In this document: positions 26,399 through 35,441 of the stretch, one piece after another
How positions within the stretch are numbered: position 1 is the stretch's first letter
Layout of the letters: each line of letters opens with the position of its first letter
Source of the DNA: Streptomyces sp. 135
Lineage (GTDB): Bacteria > Actinomycetota > Actinomycetes > Streptomycetales > Streptomycetaceae
DNA length: 64,000 nt
Direction of reading: 5' to 3'
Assembly: GCF_020026305.1 (NCBI RefSeq)
Contig: NZ_CP075691.1
Span: 6,076,001-6,140,000 of the forward strand
The notes under the pieces: model-generated
Told to the model about the DNA's origin: nothing
Databases searched by the model: none
Seen by the model: only the letters and a program-made list of their open reading frames with translations
Made by a program: the position numbers and the translations under genes

Positions 26399-27046
26399 CT
26401 GAGCACGCGCCTTGATCACCGAAACCCCCTCGTGTTCGACACACACGAGCTGGGTCGGCGTCCTGGTGCCATGCAGCGGCTGACCCGCGAGATCGAGGCG
26501 CCCGGCTCGCCGGCCCTCGGCATCGAAGGGGTCATCGGAGTGCCGCAGGGCGCCCCCGTCCAGCTGGAGATCCGTCTGGAGTCGGTCATGGAAGGGGTGC
26601 TTGTCACAGGCACCGCCCGTGCATCGGCCGAGGGGGAGTGCGTAAGGTGTCTGGAGCCGCTCGAGCTGGAGCTCGCAGCGGATTTCCAGGAGATGTTCTC
26701 GTACCCTGACGCCGACGACCGGGGCCGCGCAGCGGAACCGGCCGACGACGCCGAGGACGATGAGGACAGGCTCTTTCTCGAGGACGGCATGTTCGACCTC
26801 GAGCCTGTGCTGCGTGATGCGGTGGTGCTCGCACTGCCGATGCAGCCGGTGTGCCAGGACGACTGTCCGGGCCTGTGCTCCCAGTGCGGGGTACGGCTCG
26901 CGGACGACCCGGACCACCACCATGACGCCGTCGACATCCGTTGGGCGGCACTGCAGGGACTCGCTGGCACCATCCAGGACGGCGAGAAGGACGAGATGAG
27001 CGGCGCCGAAGCGGAAGCGGGCGTCGACGAGAAGCAGGAGAAGTAG
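26399..27046 (+). CDS. DUF177 (YceD) family protein
   Basis: A 215-residue member of the YceD family, almost always encoded before rpmF and implicated in 23S rRNA maturation. [19 protein letters not shown] is the typical N-terminus. CVRCLEP and CPGLCSQCG give four cysteines, and an acidic stretch (about 100-125) follows. No ATG or GTG is well placed; CTG 26399 has AGGA 6 nt upstream and starts the conserved sequence, so I use it. ATG 26337 in frame lacks a ribosome binding site. rpmF follows 2 nt downstream. Confidence 0.85.
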   Translation: MSTRLDHRNPLVFDTHELGRRPGAMQRLTREIEAPGSPALGIEGVIGVPQGAPVQLEIRLESVMEGVLVTGTARASAEGECVRCLEPLELELAADFQEMFSYPDADDRGRAAEPADDAEDDEDRLFLEDGMFDLEPVLRDAVVLALPMQPVCQDDCPGLCSQCGVRLADDPDHHHDAVDIRWAALQGLAGTIQDGEKDEMSGAEAEAGVDEKQEK

Positions 27047-27048
27047 CC

Positions 27049-27222
27049 GTGGCTGTTCCGAAGCGGAAGATGTCGCGCAGCAACACGCGCCACCGCCGGT
27101 CGCAGTGGAAGGCTGCGGTCCCCACCCTGGTTTCGTGTGAGCGTTGCCAGGAGCCCAAGCAGCAGCACATCGCGTGCCCGAGCTGCGGCACCTACAACAA
27201 GCGCCAGGTCCTCGAGGTCTGA
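27049..27222 (+). CDS. rpmF: Ribosomal protein bL32
   Basis: A 57-residue large-subunit protein starting [24 protein letters not shown] and CPSC are the zinc-binding pairs. It begins 2 nt after DUF177 and is followed by rnc after 19 nt, the conserved actinobacterial order. Confidence 0.97.
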   Translation: MAVPKRKMSRSNTRHRRSQWKAAVPTLVSCERCQEPKQQHIACPSCGTYNKRQVLEV

Positions 27223-27241
27223 GCGGCTGGTGAGAGGCACC

Positions 27242-28051
27242 GTGTCTAGCCCCAAGAAGGCGGAAGACGCCAAGAAATTGGCGGAGACAACGGCCTCGTC
27301 CCACACGCTTCTGGAAGGGCGGCTCGGGTACAAGCTCGAGTCCGCCCTTCTGGTGCGTGCGCTGACCCACCGTTCGTACGCGTACGAGAACGGCGGCCTG
27401 CCGACGAACGAGCGTCTGGAGTTCCTCGGTGACTCCGTGCTCGGCCTCGTCGTCACGGACACGCTGTACCGCACCCACCCCGACCTGCCCGAAGGCCAGC
27501 TGGCCAAGTTGCGGGCCGCGGTGGTCAATTCGCGTGCGCTGGCGGAGGTCAGCCGCGGCCTCGAACTCGGCTCCTTCATCCGGCTCGGCCGGGGCGAAGA
27601 GGGCACGGGAGGCCGGGACAAGGCATCCATCCTCGCCGACACCCTGGAAGCGGTGATCGGCGCGGTCTATCTGGACCAGGGTCTGGACGCGGCGGGCGAG
27701 CTGGTGCACCGGCTCTTCGACCCGCTGATCGAAAAGTCCTCGAACCTGGGCGCGGGCCTGGACTGGAAGACCAGTCTCCAGGAGCTCACCGCGACGGAGG
27801 GCCTCGGCGTACCCGAGTACCTCGTCACGGAGAGCGGCCCCGACCACGAGAAGACCTTTACTGCTGCCGCCCGCGTCGGAGGCGTCTCGTACGGCACCGG
27901 CACCGGCCGCAGCAAGAAGGAAGCGGAGCAGCAGGCCGCTGAGTCCGCGTGGCGCGCGATCCGCGCGGCCGCGGACGAGCGGTTGAAGGCGGCGGAGGCC
28001 GCTGTCGCTGCCGCGCAGTCCGAGGGGATCGCCGACACCCCCTCGGCCTGA
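27242..28051 (+). CDS. rnc: Ribonuclease III
   Basis: Cleaves double-stranded RNA in rRNA and mRNA processing; in Streptomyces this gene (absB) is needed for normal antibiotic production. It has 269 residues. [12 protein letters not shown] (about 56-67) is the RNase III signature, with catalytic acidic residues repeated in [13 protein letters not shown] (about 132-144). The dsRNA-binding domain fills about 175-245, and an Ala/Glu tail follows. GTG 27242 has GAGAGG 6 nt upstream; GTG 27230 in frame is an alternative. It is the last gene of DUF177-rpmF-rnc. Confidence 0.96.
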   Translation: MSSPKKAEDAKKLAETTASSHTLLEGRLGYKLESALLVRALTHRSYAYENGGLPTNERLEFLGDSVLGLVVTDTLYRTHPDLPEGQLAKLRAAVVNSRALAEVSRGLELGSFIRLGRGEEGTGGRDKASILADTLEAVIGAVYLDQGLDAAGELVHRLFDPLIEKSSNLGAGLDWKTSLQELTATEGLGVPEYLVTESGPDHEKTFTAAARVGGVSYGTGTGRSKKEAEQQAAESAWRAIRAAADERLKAAEAAVAAAQSEGIADTPSA

Positions 28052-28067
28052 CGGCCGCCTGTCCTTT

Positions 28068-28103
28068 GGTGCCGGTCACCCCTTCCGGGGGGTGACCGGC
28101 ACC
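28068..28103 (+). terminator. Terminator after rnc
   Basis: GGTGCCGGTCACCCC and GGGGTGACCGGCACC form a perfect 15-bp stem, 16 nt past the rnc stop. Confidence 0.85.
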
Positions 28104-28181
28104 GCCATTTCCTCCCCCGCGCGGCATTTGTCCCCGCGCTCCAGTCACTTGCCGCCCCTGACACGTCTCCTCGGAGGAGAA

Positions 28182-29042
28182 ATGCCCGAGCTGCCCGAAG
28201 TCGAAGTCGTCCGGCGCGGTCTTGAGCGGTGGGTCAGCGGGCGGGTCGTCGGGGACGTGCAGGTGCTGCATCCGCGTGCCGTGCGGCGGCATCTCGCGGG
28301 CGGCGAGGATTTCGGGGCCCGGCTGACGGGGCACCGGATCGGGCTCGCGCAGCGGCGCGGCAAGTATCTGTGGCTGCCGCTCGCCGACTCCGGGCAGTCC
28401 GTCCTCGCCCACCTCGGCATGAGCGGCCAGCTCCTGGTGCAGCCGCACGACGCCCCGGACGAGAAGCATCTGCGGATCCGTGTGCGCTTCGACGACGTCC
28501 AGGGCACCGAGCTGCGCTTCGTGGACCAGCGGACCTTCGGCGGGCTCTCGCTGCACGACAACACCCCGGACGGGCTTCCGGACGTCATCGCGCACATCGC
28601 GCGCGACCCGCTCGACGACGCCTTCGACGACGCGGCCTTCCACCTCGCGCTGCGCCGGCGCCGTACGACGATCAAGCGGGCGCTGCTCGACCAGTCGCTG
28701 ATCAGCGGCGTCGGCAACATCTACGCGGACGAGGCGCTGTGGCGCGCGCGGCTGCACTACGAGCGGCCCACCGCCACCTTCACCCGCCCCCGCACGGCCG
28801 AACTCCTCGGCCACGTACGGGACGTGATGAACGCGGCCCTCGCCGTCGGAGGCACCAGCTTCGACAGTCTCTACGTCAACGTGAACGGCGAATCAGGCTA
28901 CTTCGACCGGTCGTTGGACGCCTACGGCCGCGAGGGCGAGCCCTGCCGCCGCTGTGGCACGGCGATCCGCCGCCGTCCGTGGATGAACCGGTCCAGCTAT
29001 TTCTGCCCGAGCTGTCAGCGGCCGCCGCGCGTCGCGTCGTAA
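28182..29042 (+). CDS. mutM: Formamidopyrimidine-DNA glycosylase
   Basis: A base-excision repair glycosylase/AP lyase removing oxidised purines such as 8-oxoguanine. It has 286 residues. [14 protein letters not shown] gives the catalytic Pro-1 and Glu after Met removal; the Lys in QRRGKYLWL is the conserved active-site lysine; [14 protein letters not shown] is the H2TH region; and CRRC with CPSC make the C-terminal zinc finger. ATG 28182 has GGAGGAG 7 nt upstream. Its last 28 nt overlap the convergent HxlR gene. A terminator separates it from rnc. Confidence 0.96.
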   Translation: MPELPEVEVVRRGLERWVSGRVVGDVQVLHPRAVRRHLAGGEDFGARLTGHRIGLAQRRGKYLWLPLADSGQSVLAHLGMSGQLLVQPHDAPDEKHLRIRVRFDDVQGTELRFVDQRTFGGLSLHDNTPDGLPDVIAHIARDPLDDAFDDAAFHLALRRRRTTIKRALLDQSLISGVGNIYADEALWRARLHYERPTATFTRPRTAELLGHVRDVMNAALAVGGTSFDSLYVNVNGESGYFDRSLDAYGREGEPCRRCGTAIRRRPWMNRSSYFCPSCQRPPRVAS

Positions 29043-29395
29043 CGCTCCCGCGCCCTGAGCACGTCGTCCTGACGGCTCTCCACGAAGCGGATCAGGGTCA
29101 GCAGCCGCTCGGCGATCTCCCGTCCCAGCGGGGTGAGTTGGTAGTCCACGCGCGGCGGGTTCGTCGGCTGCGCGTCACGCCGCACCAGGCCGTCGCGCTC
29201 CAGCGCGTGCAGGGTCTGGGAGAGCATCTTCTCGCTCACGCCGTCGACGCGGCGGCGCAGTTCGTTGAAGCGGAACGTGCCGTCGTGGAGCGCGCCGAGA
29301 GTGAGCGCCCCCCAGCGGCCCGTGACGTGCTCCAGCGTGCCCCGCGAGGGGCAGTGCCGCGAGAACACGTCGTACGCCATGTCCGTGGAATCCAT
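29015..29395 (-). CDS. HxlR family transcriptional regulator
   Basis: A 126-residue winged-helix regulator of the HxlR/MarR-like type. [22 protein letters not shown] is the hallmark start of the domain, with one conserved N-terminal Cys that in relatives senses electrophiles or oxidants. [20 protein letters not shown] is the recognition helix and [12 protein letters not shown] the wing. ATG 29395 chosen (MDSTDMAYD). It is convergent with mutM and overlaps its 3' end. The target is unknown; no divergent partner is adjacent. Confidence 0.9.
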   Translation of the reverse strand: MDSTDMAYDVFSRHCPSRGTLEHVTGRWGALTLGALHDGTFRFNELRRRVDGVSEKMLSQTLHALERDGLVRRDAQPTNPPRVDYQLTPLGREIAERLLTLIRFVESRQDDVLRARERYDATRGGR

Positions 29396-29466
29396 GCAGA
29401 CACCATACTCCGCACAGCGCACACCAGCGGGTTGCGCTTACCGGCAGTTAGCGCTCCGGGTGTGGG

Positions 29467-30378
29467 TCAGAAGCCGAAGTCCTGCGTCCACCAGGGGCCG
29501 CCGGGCGCGAAGTGAGCGCCGACGCCCATGGTCTCGTAGTCGCAGTTGAGGATGTTGGCGCGGTGGCCGGGGCTGTTCATCCAGGACTCCATGACCGCCC
29601 GGGCGTCGGCCTGGCCGCGCGCGATGTTCTCGCCGCCCAGGTCGGGGATGCCGGCCTTCTCGGCGCGGTCCCACGGCGTCGCGCCGTCCGGATCGGTGTG
29701 GCCGAAGAAGTCGCGCTCCGCCATGTCCGCGCTGAACCGGCCGGCCAGCGCGGCGAGCCTGCTGTCGGCGGTCACCGGACGGCAACCGGCCTTGGCCCGC
29801 TCCTCGTTGACCAGCGTGAGCACCGCGGCCTCCGCCGCGCTCTCGCCGGACGGACTCTGCGCACGCGCCGGAGGGGCCTTCGGCTTCTCCACGGGCGTAC
29901 GCGAGGGACTCGGCGTCGACGGCTTGGGGGCGTCGGGCTTCGGCGCCGCCGACGACGGCTTCTCGGACGGTGTCTTCGACGGCGTCCTGGAGGGCTTCGG
30001 GGCCGCCTCGGTCTTGGACGGAGTGGCCTTCGGGGACTCGGAACGGCCGGAGCCCCGGCTCGGGGACGGCTCACCGCGGTCGGTTTCGCCGCCCGAACCG
30101 CCCTGGGCGTCCACCTCGACGGGGGCGCTCGCGGAGCGCACCTCACCCGGCTCGCCGCCACCGTCCAGCCGGAAGCCGTCACCGCCGGGCAGCACCCCCG
30201 AGGCGACCGCGACGGCGCCCATCGCGACGGCCGCGGAGACGCCGAGCAGGCCCGTGCGCACCGGAGCGAAGGCGCGGCCCTTGCGGCGGTGCGACGCCGC
30301 CGCCCGGCCGGTCCCGGCCGGGTGCCGCGCAGGGGTGGCGGCTGCCTGCTCAGCGCCGGAGCGTCGGTGGCGTCCCAT
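29467..30378 (-). CDS. Secreted CAP (SCP/PR-1) domain protein
   Basis: A 303-residue exported protein. A basic N-terminus (MGRHRRSG) precedes a hydrophobic segment (about 45-65), then a Ser/Pro/Lys-rich linker (about 90-180), as in cell-wall spanning proteins. The C-terminal CAP domain (about 185-303) has LTLVNEERAKAGCRPV, DFFGHTDPDGATPW, GENIARG and WMNSPGHRANILN. Function is unknown; relatives bind lipids or act at the cell wall. ATG 30378 follows AAAGGG. An in-frame ATG at 30459 would add 27 AT-rich codons. Confidence 0.85.
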   Translation of the reverse strand: MGRHRRSGAEQAAATPARHPAGTGRAAASHRRKGRAFAPVRTGLLGVSAAVAMGAVAVASGVLPGGDGFRLDGGGEPGEVRSASAPVEVDAQGGSGGETDRGEPSPSRGSGRSESPKATPSKTEAAPKPSRTPSKTPSEKPSSAAPKPDAPKPSTPSPSRTPVEKPKAPPARAQSPSGESAAEAAVLTLVNEERAKAGCRPVTADSRLAALAGRFSADMAERDFFGHTDPDGATPWDRAEKAGIPDLGGENIARGQADARAVMESWMNSPGHRANILNCDYETMGVGAHFAPGGPWWTQDFGF

Positions 30379-30551
30379 CTCCTGGCCCTTTCCGTTCTTT
30401 TCGATCTTTACGATCTCTGTGACCTTTGCGATCAACTCTTTATGATCAATGCGACTCACCCATACGGGTGAGGTTTAGCGAAACGCGACTGTACGCGATG
30501 GCGTATGGGGGCGAAGTGCTCCCAGGGCAATTGGCCGGTTAGCGTGCACCT

Positions 30552-30833
30552 ATGAACGAAGATGTACGGCTCACCGCCTGGGTGCGCGGACGCGTGCAAG
30601 CCGTGGGTTTCCGCTGGTTCACGCGCGCCAAGGCGCTGGAGATCGGCGGCCTGAGTGGTTTTGCTCTCAATCTGGAGGACGGCCGCGTGCAAGTCGTCGC
30701 CGAAGGCCCCCGGGCCGGCTGCCAGGAACTGCTCGACTGGCTGCGTGGGGGCGACACACCCGGCCGCGTCGACGGGGTCACCGAGATCTGGGACACACCA
30801 CGCGGCATATACGAGACGTTCGCCATCCGCTGA
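30552..30833 (+). CDS. acyP: Acylphosphatase
   Basis: A 93-residue enzyme that hydrolyses acyl phosphates. [13 protein letters not shown] (residues about 13-25) carries the phosphate-binding loop and catalytic Arg, and [17 protein letters not shown] supplies the conserved Asn. It is full length. It is divergent from the CAP protein and followed by a terminator-like hairpin. Confidence 0.95.
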   Translation: MNEDVRLTAWVRGRVQAVGFRWFTRAKALEIGGLSGFALNLEDGRVQVVAEGPRAGCQELLDWLRGGDTPGRVDGVTEIWDTPRGIYETFAIR

Positions 30834-31239
30834 CCGTGCCCCGGACGTACGTCACCGGACGGGTTTCGGAGCGGCCCGTCCGGGTGCTCCAGGCAACTGC
30901 CCGGGGCAGGAAATACCTGGTGGTTGCCAAGAAGGGCTTGTCGTGGCAGGCTCCGCAGGTAAGGATGATCTCCACGCCCCCAGGGCCCCGAAGGAGTTGC
31001 CGCGCCGCCCGTTCCGAGGTCGCGCGCCCCCGGGTCGCCCGCCAATACGGGGCGTGATCGTGTTGACCGTCAAACTTTTTGGTGAGACTCTGGAAGCCCC
31101 GCGCACCTTAGCTGTTTGGCATGTGAGAACGGCCAGCAAGACCAGCAGAACAAAGAGTGCCAGACACCGCGGGTGCGATTCCCTCACGACCCACACCGCA
31201 CCGCTTCGGTCGGTCACTCATTGTGGAGGACCATCCATC
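30834..31239 (+). other. Intergenic region acyP to the small coiled-coil gene
   Basis: This 406-bp gap holds the acyP terminator (30855-30883), a TTGACC at 31061-31066 that could be the -35 of the next gene, and a long leader. A 73-codon frame at 30836-31057 has no recognisable family and no conserved features, so I do not call it. Confidence 0.5.
30855..30883 (+). terminator. Terminator after acyP
   Basis: CCGGACGGG and CCCGTCCGG form a 9-bp perfect stem with an 11-nt loop, 22 nt after the acyP stop. Confidence 0.7.
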
Positions 31240-31443
31240 ATGGCAAAGGCGCTTCTCGGTTACGTCGGCGGCAGCGACCCGCGACTCCTCGCCGAGATGC
31301 GACGGCTCCAGCAGCGCGTCCAGGACCTGGAATCCGAGCTCGTTCGGATCCAGGCGGAGAACGACGCGCTCGCGGCTGCCGCTTCTCACGAATCGCTCAT
31401 GGAGAGCATCGACGTACCCCAGGCGGAGCCTGCGCTCACCTGA
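31240..31443 (+). CDS. Small coiled-coil protein of unknown function upstream of smc
   Basis: A 67-residue protein, MAKALLGYVGGSDPRLLAEM onward, with a short coiled coil (RRLQQRVQDLESELVRIQAEN). ATG 31240 has GGAGGA 8 nt upstream. It is conserved in this position in Streptomyces as I remember it, with no known role. A terminator lies between it and smc. Confidence 0.85.
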   Translation: MAKALLGYVGGSDPRLLAEMRRLQQRVQDLESELVRIQAENDALAAAASHESLMESIDVPQAEPALT

Positions 31444-31545
31444 CCACCATTTGACGATGTACGCACCAGGGCCTTCCTCCCGTGAAGGCGCCTCGCACTA
31501 AGCACGTGGTCAGGCTGTCCTGTCAGCCGCTGTCTCCAGATCTGC

Positions 31546-31570
31546 AAGGGACGCCGCCTCGGCGTCCCTT
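31546..31570 (+). terminator. Terminator upstream of smc
   Basis: AAGGGACGCCG, loop CCT, CGGCGTCCCTT: a perfect 11-bp stem followed by a T-rich stretch. Confidence 0.85.
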
Positions 31571-31674
31571 CTCTCTTGGCCCGGTCCGTCCCGGCGTACG
31601 CTGCTTTCTTTACCGTCTGATGTGCCCTGCACCTTCATCGGTGAAACGGCCAGTGAAAGGTAGAGTCCGACGGC

Positions 31675-34600
31675 GTGCATCTCAAGGCCCTGACCCTGCG
31701 CGGATTCAAGTCCTTCGCGTCGGCCACGACGCTGAAGTTCGAACCGGGCATCACCTGCGTCGTCGGACCGAACGGCTCCGGCAAGTCCAATGTCGTGGAC
31801 GCCCTCAGCTGGGTCATGGGAGAGCAGGGCGCCAAGTCGCTGCGCGGCGGCAAGATGGAGGACGTCATCTTCGCCGGCACCACCGGGCGGCCCCCGCTCG
31901 GCCGCGCCGAGGTCTCCCTCACCATCGACAACTCAGACGGCGCCCTGCCCATCGAGTACGCCGAGGTCACCATCACGCGGATCATGTTCCGCAACGGCGG
32001 CAGCGAGTACCAGATCAACGGCGACACCTGCCGCCTCCTCGACATCCAGGAACTCCTCTCCGACTCCGGCATCGGCCGCGAGATGCACGTCATCGTCGGG
32101 CAGGGCCAGCTCGACGGGGTGCTGCACGCCGACCCGATGGGGCGCCGCGCCTTCATCGAGGAGGCCGCCGGCGTCCTCAAGCACCGCAAGCGCAAAGAGA
32201 AGGCGCTGCGCAAGCTCGACGCCATGCGGGCCAACCTCGCGCGCGTCCAGGACCTCACCGATGAACTGCGGCGCCAGCTCAAGCCGCTCGGCCGGCAGGC
32301 CGCCGTGGCCCGCCGGGCCGCCGTCATCCAGGCCGACCTGCGCGACGCCCGCCTGCGCCTGCTCGCCGACGACCTCGTCCGGCTGCGCGAGGCGCTGAAC
32401 GCGGAGGTCGCCGACGAGGCCGCCCTCAAGGAACGCAAGGAGCGCGCCGAGGCCGAGCTGAAGGCCGCCCTCCAGCGCGAGGCCCGGCTCGAAGAAGAGG
32501 TCCGCCGCCTCACCCCGCGGCTCCAGCGCGCCCAGCAGACCTGGTACGAACTCTCCCAACTCGCCGAGCGGGTGCGCGGCACCGTCTCGCTGGCCGACGC
32601 CCGGGTCAAGAGCGCCACCGCCGCGCCGCCCGAGGAACGGCGTGGGCGCGACCCCGAGGACATGGAGCGCGAGGCCGCGCGGATCCGGGAGCAGGAGGCC
32701 GAGCTCGAAGCCGCCCTCGAAGCCGCCGAGCGCGCTCTGGAGGACACGGTGGCCCACCGGGCGGACCTCGAGCGGCAGTTGACGGTCGAGGAGCGGCGGC
32801 TGAAGGACGTGGCCCGGGCCATCGCCGACCGCCGCGAAGGGCTCGCGCGCCTCGGCGGGCAGGTCAACGCGGCCCGTTCGCGCGCCGCCTCCGCCCAGGC
32901 CGAGATCGACCGGTTGGCCCTCGCGCGGGACGAGGCCGCCGAGCGCGCGGTCGCCGCACAGGAGGAGTACGAGCAGCTCAAGGCCGAGGTCGACGGGCTC
33001 GACGCGGGCGACGCGGAGCTGGGGGAGCGGCACGACGCGGCCAGGCGGGACCTCGCCGAGGCCGAGACCGCGCTCACCGCGGCGCGCGAGGAGGCGACCG
33101 CCGCCGAGCGCAAGCGGGCCGTCGCCGCCCGGCACGAGGCGCTCGCGCTCGGCCTGCGGCGCAAGGACGGCACCGGCGCCCTGCTCGCCGCCAGGGACCA
33201 GCTGACGGGGCTCCTCGGCCCGGCCGCCGAACTGCTCACCGTCGCTCCTGGGTACGAGGTGCCGGTCGCCGCCGCGCTCGGCGCCGGGGCCGACGCCGTC
33301 GCGGTCAGCGGTCCGAGTACGGCCGCCGAGGCCATCCGGCTGCTGCGCAAGCAGGACGCGGGGCGCGCGGCGCTGCTGCTGGGCGGCGCCCCCGAGGACG
33401 TACGGCCGGAGCGTTCCGGTGGGCCGCCGTACGTCGCCGATCTCGTGCGGGGGCCCGATGAGCTGATGCCCGCGGTGCGGCGGCTGCTGCGCGGGTTCGT
33501 CGCCGTCGGCACGCTGGAGGACGCCGAGGACTTCGTCTACGCCCACCCGGACCTGACCGCCGTCACCGCGGAGGGCGACCTGCTCGGGGCGCACTTCGCG
33601 CAGGGCGGGTCGGCCGGGGCGCCCAGCCTGCTGGAGGTGCAGGCGTCCGTGGACGAGGCCGCGGCGGAGCTCTCCGAACTGGCCTCGCGGTGTGAGGAGT
33701 TGGCGGACCGGCAGCACATGGCGGAGGAGCGGCGCAAGGAATGTGCCGCGCTCGTCGAGGAGTTGGGGGAGCGGCGCAGGGCCGCCGACCGGGAGAAGTC
33801 CTCCGTGGCGCAGCAGTTGGGGCGGCTCGCCGGGCAGGCGCGGGGCGCGTCGGGCGAGGCCGAGCGGTCGGCGGCCGCGGCGGCCAAGGCACAGGAGGCG
33901 CTGGAGCGGGCGGTCGAGGAGGCCGAGGAGCTGGCGGAGCGGCTGGCCGTGGCCGAGGAGACCCCGGCGGAGGAGGAGCCCGACACCTCCATGCGTGACC
34001 GCCTCGCCGCCGACGGGGCCAACGCCCGCCAGACCGAGATGGAGGCGCGGCTCCAGGCACGTACGCACGAGGAGCGCGTGAAGGCCCTCGCGGGCCGCGC
34101 CGACTCGCTCGACCGGGCCGCGCGCGCCGAACGCGAGGCACGCGCGCGTGCCGAACGGCGCAAGGCACGGCTGCGCCACGAGGCCGCCGTCGCGGAGGCC
34201 GTCGCCTCCGGTGGGCGGCAGCTGCTCGCCCACGTCGAGGTCTCCCTCGTACGCGCCGATGAGGAGCGCACGGCGGCCGAGCGCGCCAAGGAGGTGCGGG
34301 AGCGGGAGCTGGCGGCCGAGCGTGCCCGGGGACGCGGCCTGAAGGAAGAACTCGACAAGCTGACGGATTCAGTCCACCGCGGCGAGGTACTAGGTGCTGA
34401 GAAGCGGCTGCGGATCGAGCAGCTGGAGGCCAAGGCACTGGAGGAACTCGGTGTGGAACCGGCGGGGCTCGTGGCCGACTACGGCCCCGATCAGCCCGTG
34501 CCGCCCTCGCCCCCCGCCGAGGGCGAGGAGCTGCCGCAGGACCCGGAGCATCCGCGCAACAAGCCGGTGCCGTTCGTCCGCGAGGAGCAGGAGAAGCGGC

Positions 34601-35223
34601 TGAGGTCAGCCGAACGGGCGTATCAGCAGCTCGGGAAAGTGAACCCGCTGGCCCTTGAGGAGTTCGCGGCGCTGGAGGAACGCCACAAGTTCCTCAGCGA
34701 GCAGCTCGAAGACCTGAAGAAGACCAGGTCCGACCTCCTCCAAGTGGTGAAGGAAGTCGACGAACGCGTCGAGCAGGTCTTCACCGAGGCCTACCGGGAC
34801 ACGGCCCGCGAGTTCGAGGGCGTCTTCTCGCGGCTGTTCCCCGGCGGTGAGGGGCGGCTCGTCCTGACCGACCCCGACAACATGCTCGCGACGGGCGTGG
34901 ACGTCGAGGCCCGGCCGCCGGGCAAGAAGGTCAAGCGGCTCTCGCTGCTCTCGGGCGGTGAGCGCTCGCTCACGGCCGTGGCGCTGCTCGTCTCGATCTT
35001 CAAGGCGCGGCCCAGCCCGTTCTACGTGATGGACGAGGTCGAGGCCGCTCTGGACGACACGAACCTCCAGCGGCTGATCCGGATCATGCAGGAGCTCCAG
35101 GAGGCCTCGCAGCTCATCGTGATCACGCACCAGAAGCGCACGATGGAGGTCGCGGACGCGCTGTACGGCGTGTCCATGCAGGGCGACGGCGTCTCGAAGG
35201 TGATCAGCCAGCGACTGCGCTAG
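31675..35223 (+). CDS. smc: Chromosome segregation protein SMC
   Basis: The core ATPase of the bacterial condensin complex with ScpA and ScpB, organising the chromosome. It has 1182 residues. The N-terminal Walker A is GPNGSGKSN (about 32-40). Two long coiled coils flank a hinge (about 520-640). The C-terminal signature LSLLSGGERSLTAVALL and Walker B FYVMDEVEAALDD complete the ATPase head. GTG 31675. scpA and scpB are not in the window. Confidence 0.97.
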   Translation: MHLKALTLRGFKSFASATTLKFEPGITCVVGPNGSGKSNVVDALSWVMGEQGAKSLRGGKMEDVIFAGTTGRPPLGRAEVSLTIDNSDGALPIEYAEVTITRIMFRNGGSEYQINGDTCRLLDIQELLSDSGIGREMHVIVGQGQLDGVLHADPMGRRAFIEEAAGVLKHRKRKEKALRKLDAMRANLARVQDLTDELRRQLKPLGRQAAVARRAAVIQADLRDARLRLLADDLVRLREALNAEVADEAALKERKERAEAELKAALQREARLEEEVRRLTPRLQRAQQTWYELSQLAERVRGTVSLADARVKSATAAPPEERRGRDPEDMEREAARIREQEAELEAALEAAERALEDTVAHRADLERQLTVEERRLKDVARAIADRREGLARLGGQVNAARSRAASAQAEIDRLALARDEAAERAVAAQEEYEQLKAEVDGLDAGDAELGERHDAARRDLAEAETALTAAREEATAAERKRAVAARHEALALGLRRKDGTGALLAARDQLTGLLGPAAELLTVAPGYEVPVAAALGAGADAVAVSGPSTAAEAIRLLRKQDAGRAALLLGGAPEDVRPERSGGPPYVADLVRGPDELMPAVRRLLRGFVAVGTLEDAEDFVYAHPDLTAVTAEGDLLGAHFAQGGSAGAPSLLEVQASVDEAAAELSELASRCEELADRQHMAEERRKECAALVEELGERRRAADREKSSVAQQLGRLAGQARGASGEAERSAAAAAKAQEALERAVEEAEELAERLAVAEETPAEEEPDTSMRDRLAADGANARQTEMEARLQARTHEERVKALAGRADSLDRAARAEREARARAERRKARLRHEAAVAEAVASGGRQLLAHVEVSLVRADEERTAAERAKEVRERELAAERARGRGLKEELDKLTDSVHRGEVLGAEKRLRIEQLEAKALEELGVEPAGLVADYGPDQPVPPSPPAEGEELPQDPEHPRNKPVPFVREEQEKRLRSAERAYQQLGKVNPLALEEFAALEERHKFLSEQLEDLKKTRSDLLQVVKEVDERVEQVFTEAYRDTAREFEGVFSRLFPGGEGRLVLTDPDNMLATGVDVEARPPGKKVKRLSLLSGGERSLTAVALLVSIFKARPSPFYVMDEVEAALDDTNLQRLIRIMQELQEASQLIVITHQKRTMEVADALYGVSMQGDGVSKVISQRLR

Positions 35224-35306
35224 GCGCGGTTGTGCTGTCACCCACGTCTTCAAGACTTGAACATGAGCGTCCTCACGGTGCCTAAAAATTCACAGCAGAC
35301 CAACTA

Positions 35307-35346
35307 TTGACTTCGAAACTTGAAGGCATAGTCTCTGCAACGTTGC
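35307..35346 (+). promoter_or_regulatory. Promoter and palindromic operator of the MFS sugar transporter gene
   Basis: TTGACT (35307-35312), a 16-bp spacer and TAGTCT (35329-35334) are followed by the perfect palindrome GCAACGTTGC (35337-35346) at the expected start site. The central CG suits a LacI-family repressor. Confidence 0.5.
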
Positions 35347-35441
35347 TTTTACCTTCAGGTGGTGGGCGGCGTGAAGTTGTGCGCCACTTGAAGGGCTCGC
35401 CCCCACCCCCGGCAGTGCAGCCGGTGGCCCGAGGAGTACAC

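Noticed and set aside
30379-30551. c-di-AMP (ydaO-type) riboswitch before the CAP-domain gene
   Set aside because: Cell-wall genes in Streptomyces often have one, but I found none of the conserved GGAGAC or ACCCG-type core elements.
30836-31057. 73-codon frame after acyP
   Set aside because: It has no ribosome binding site, no recognisable family and overlaps the acyP terminator.
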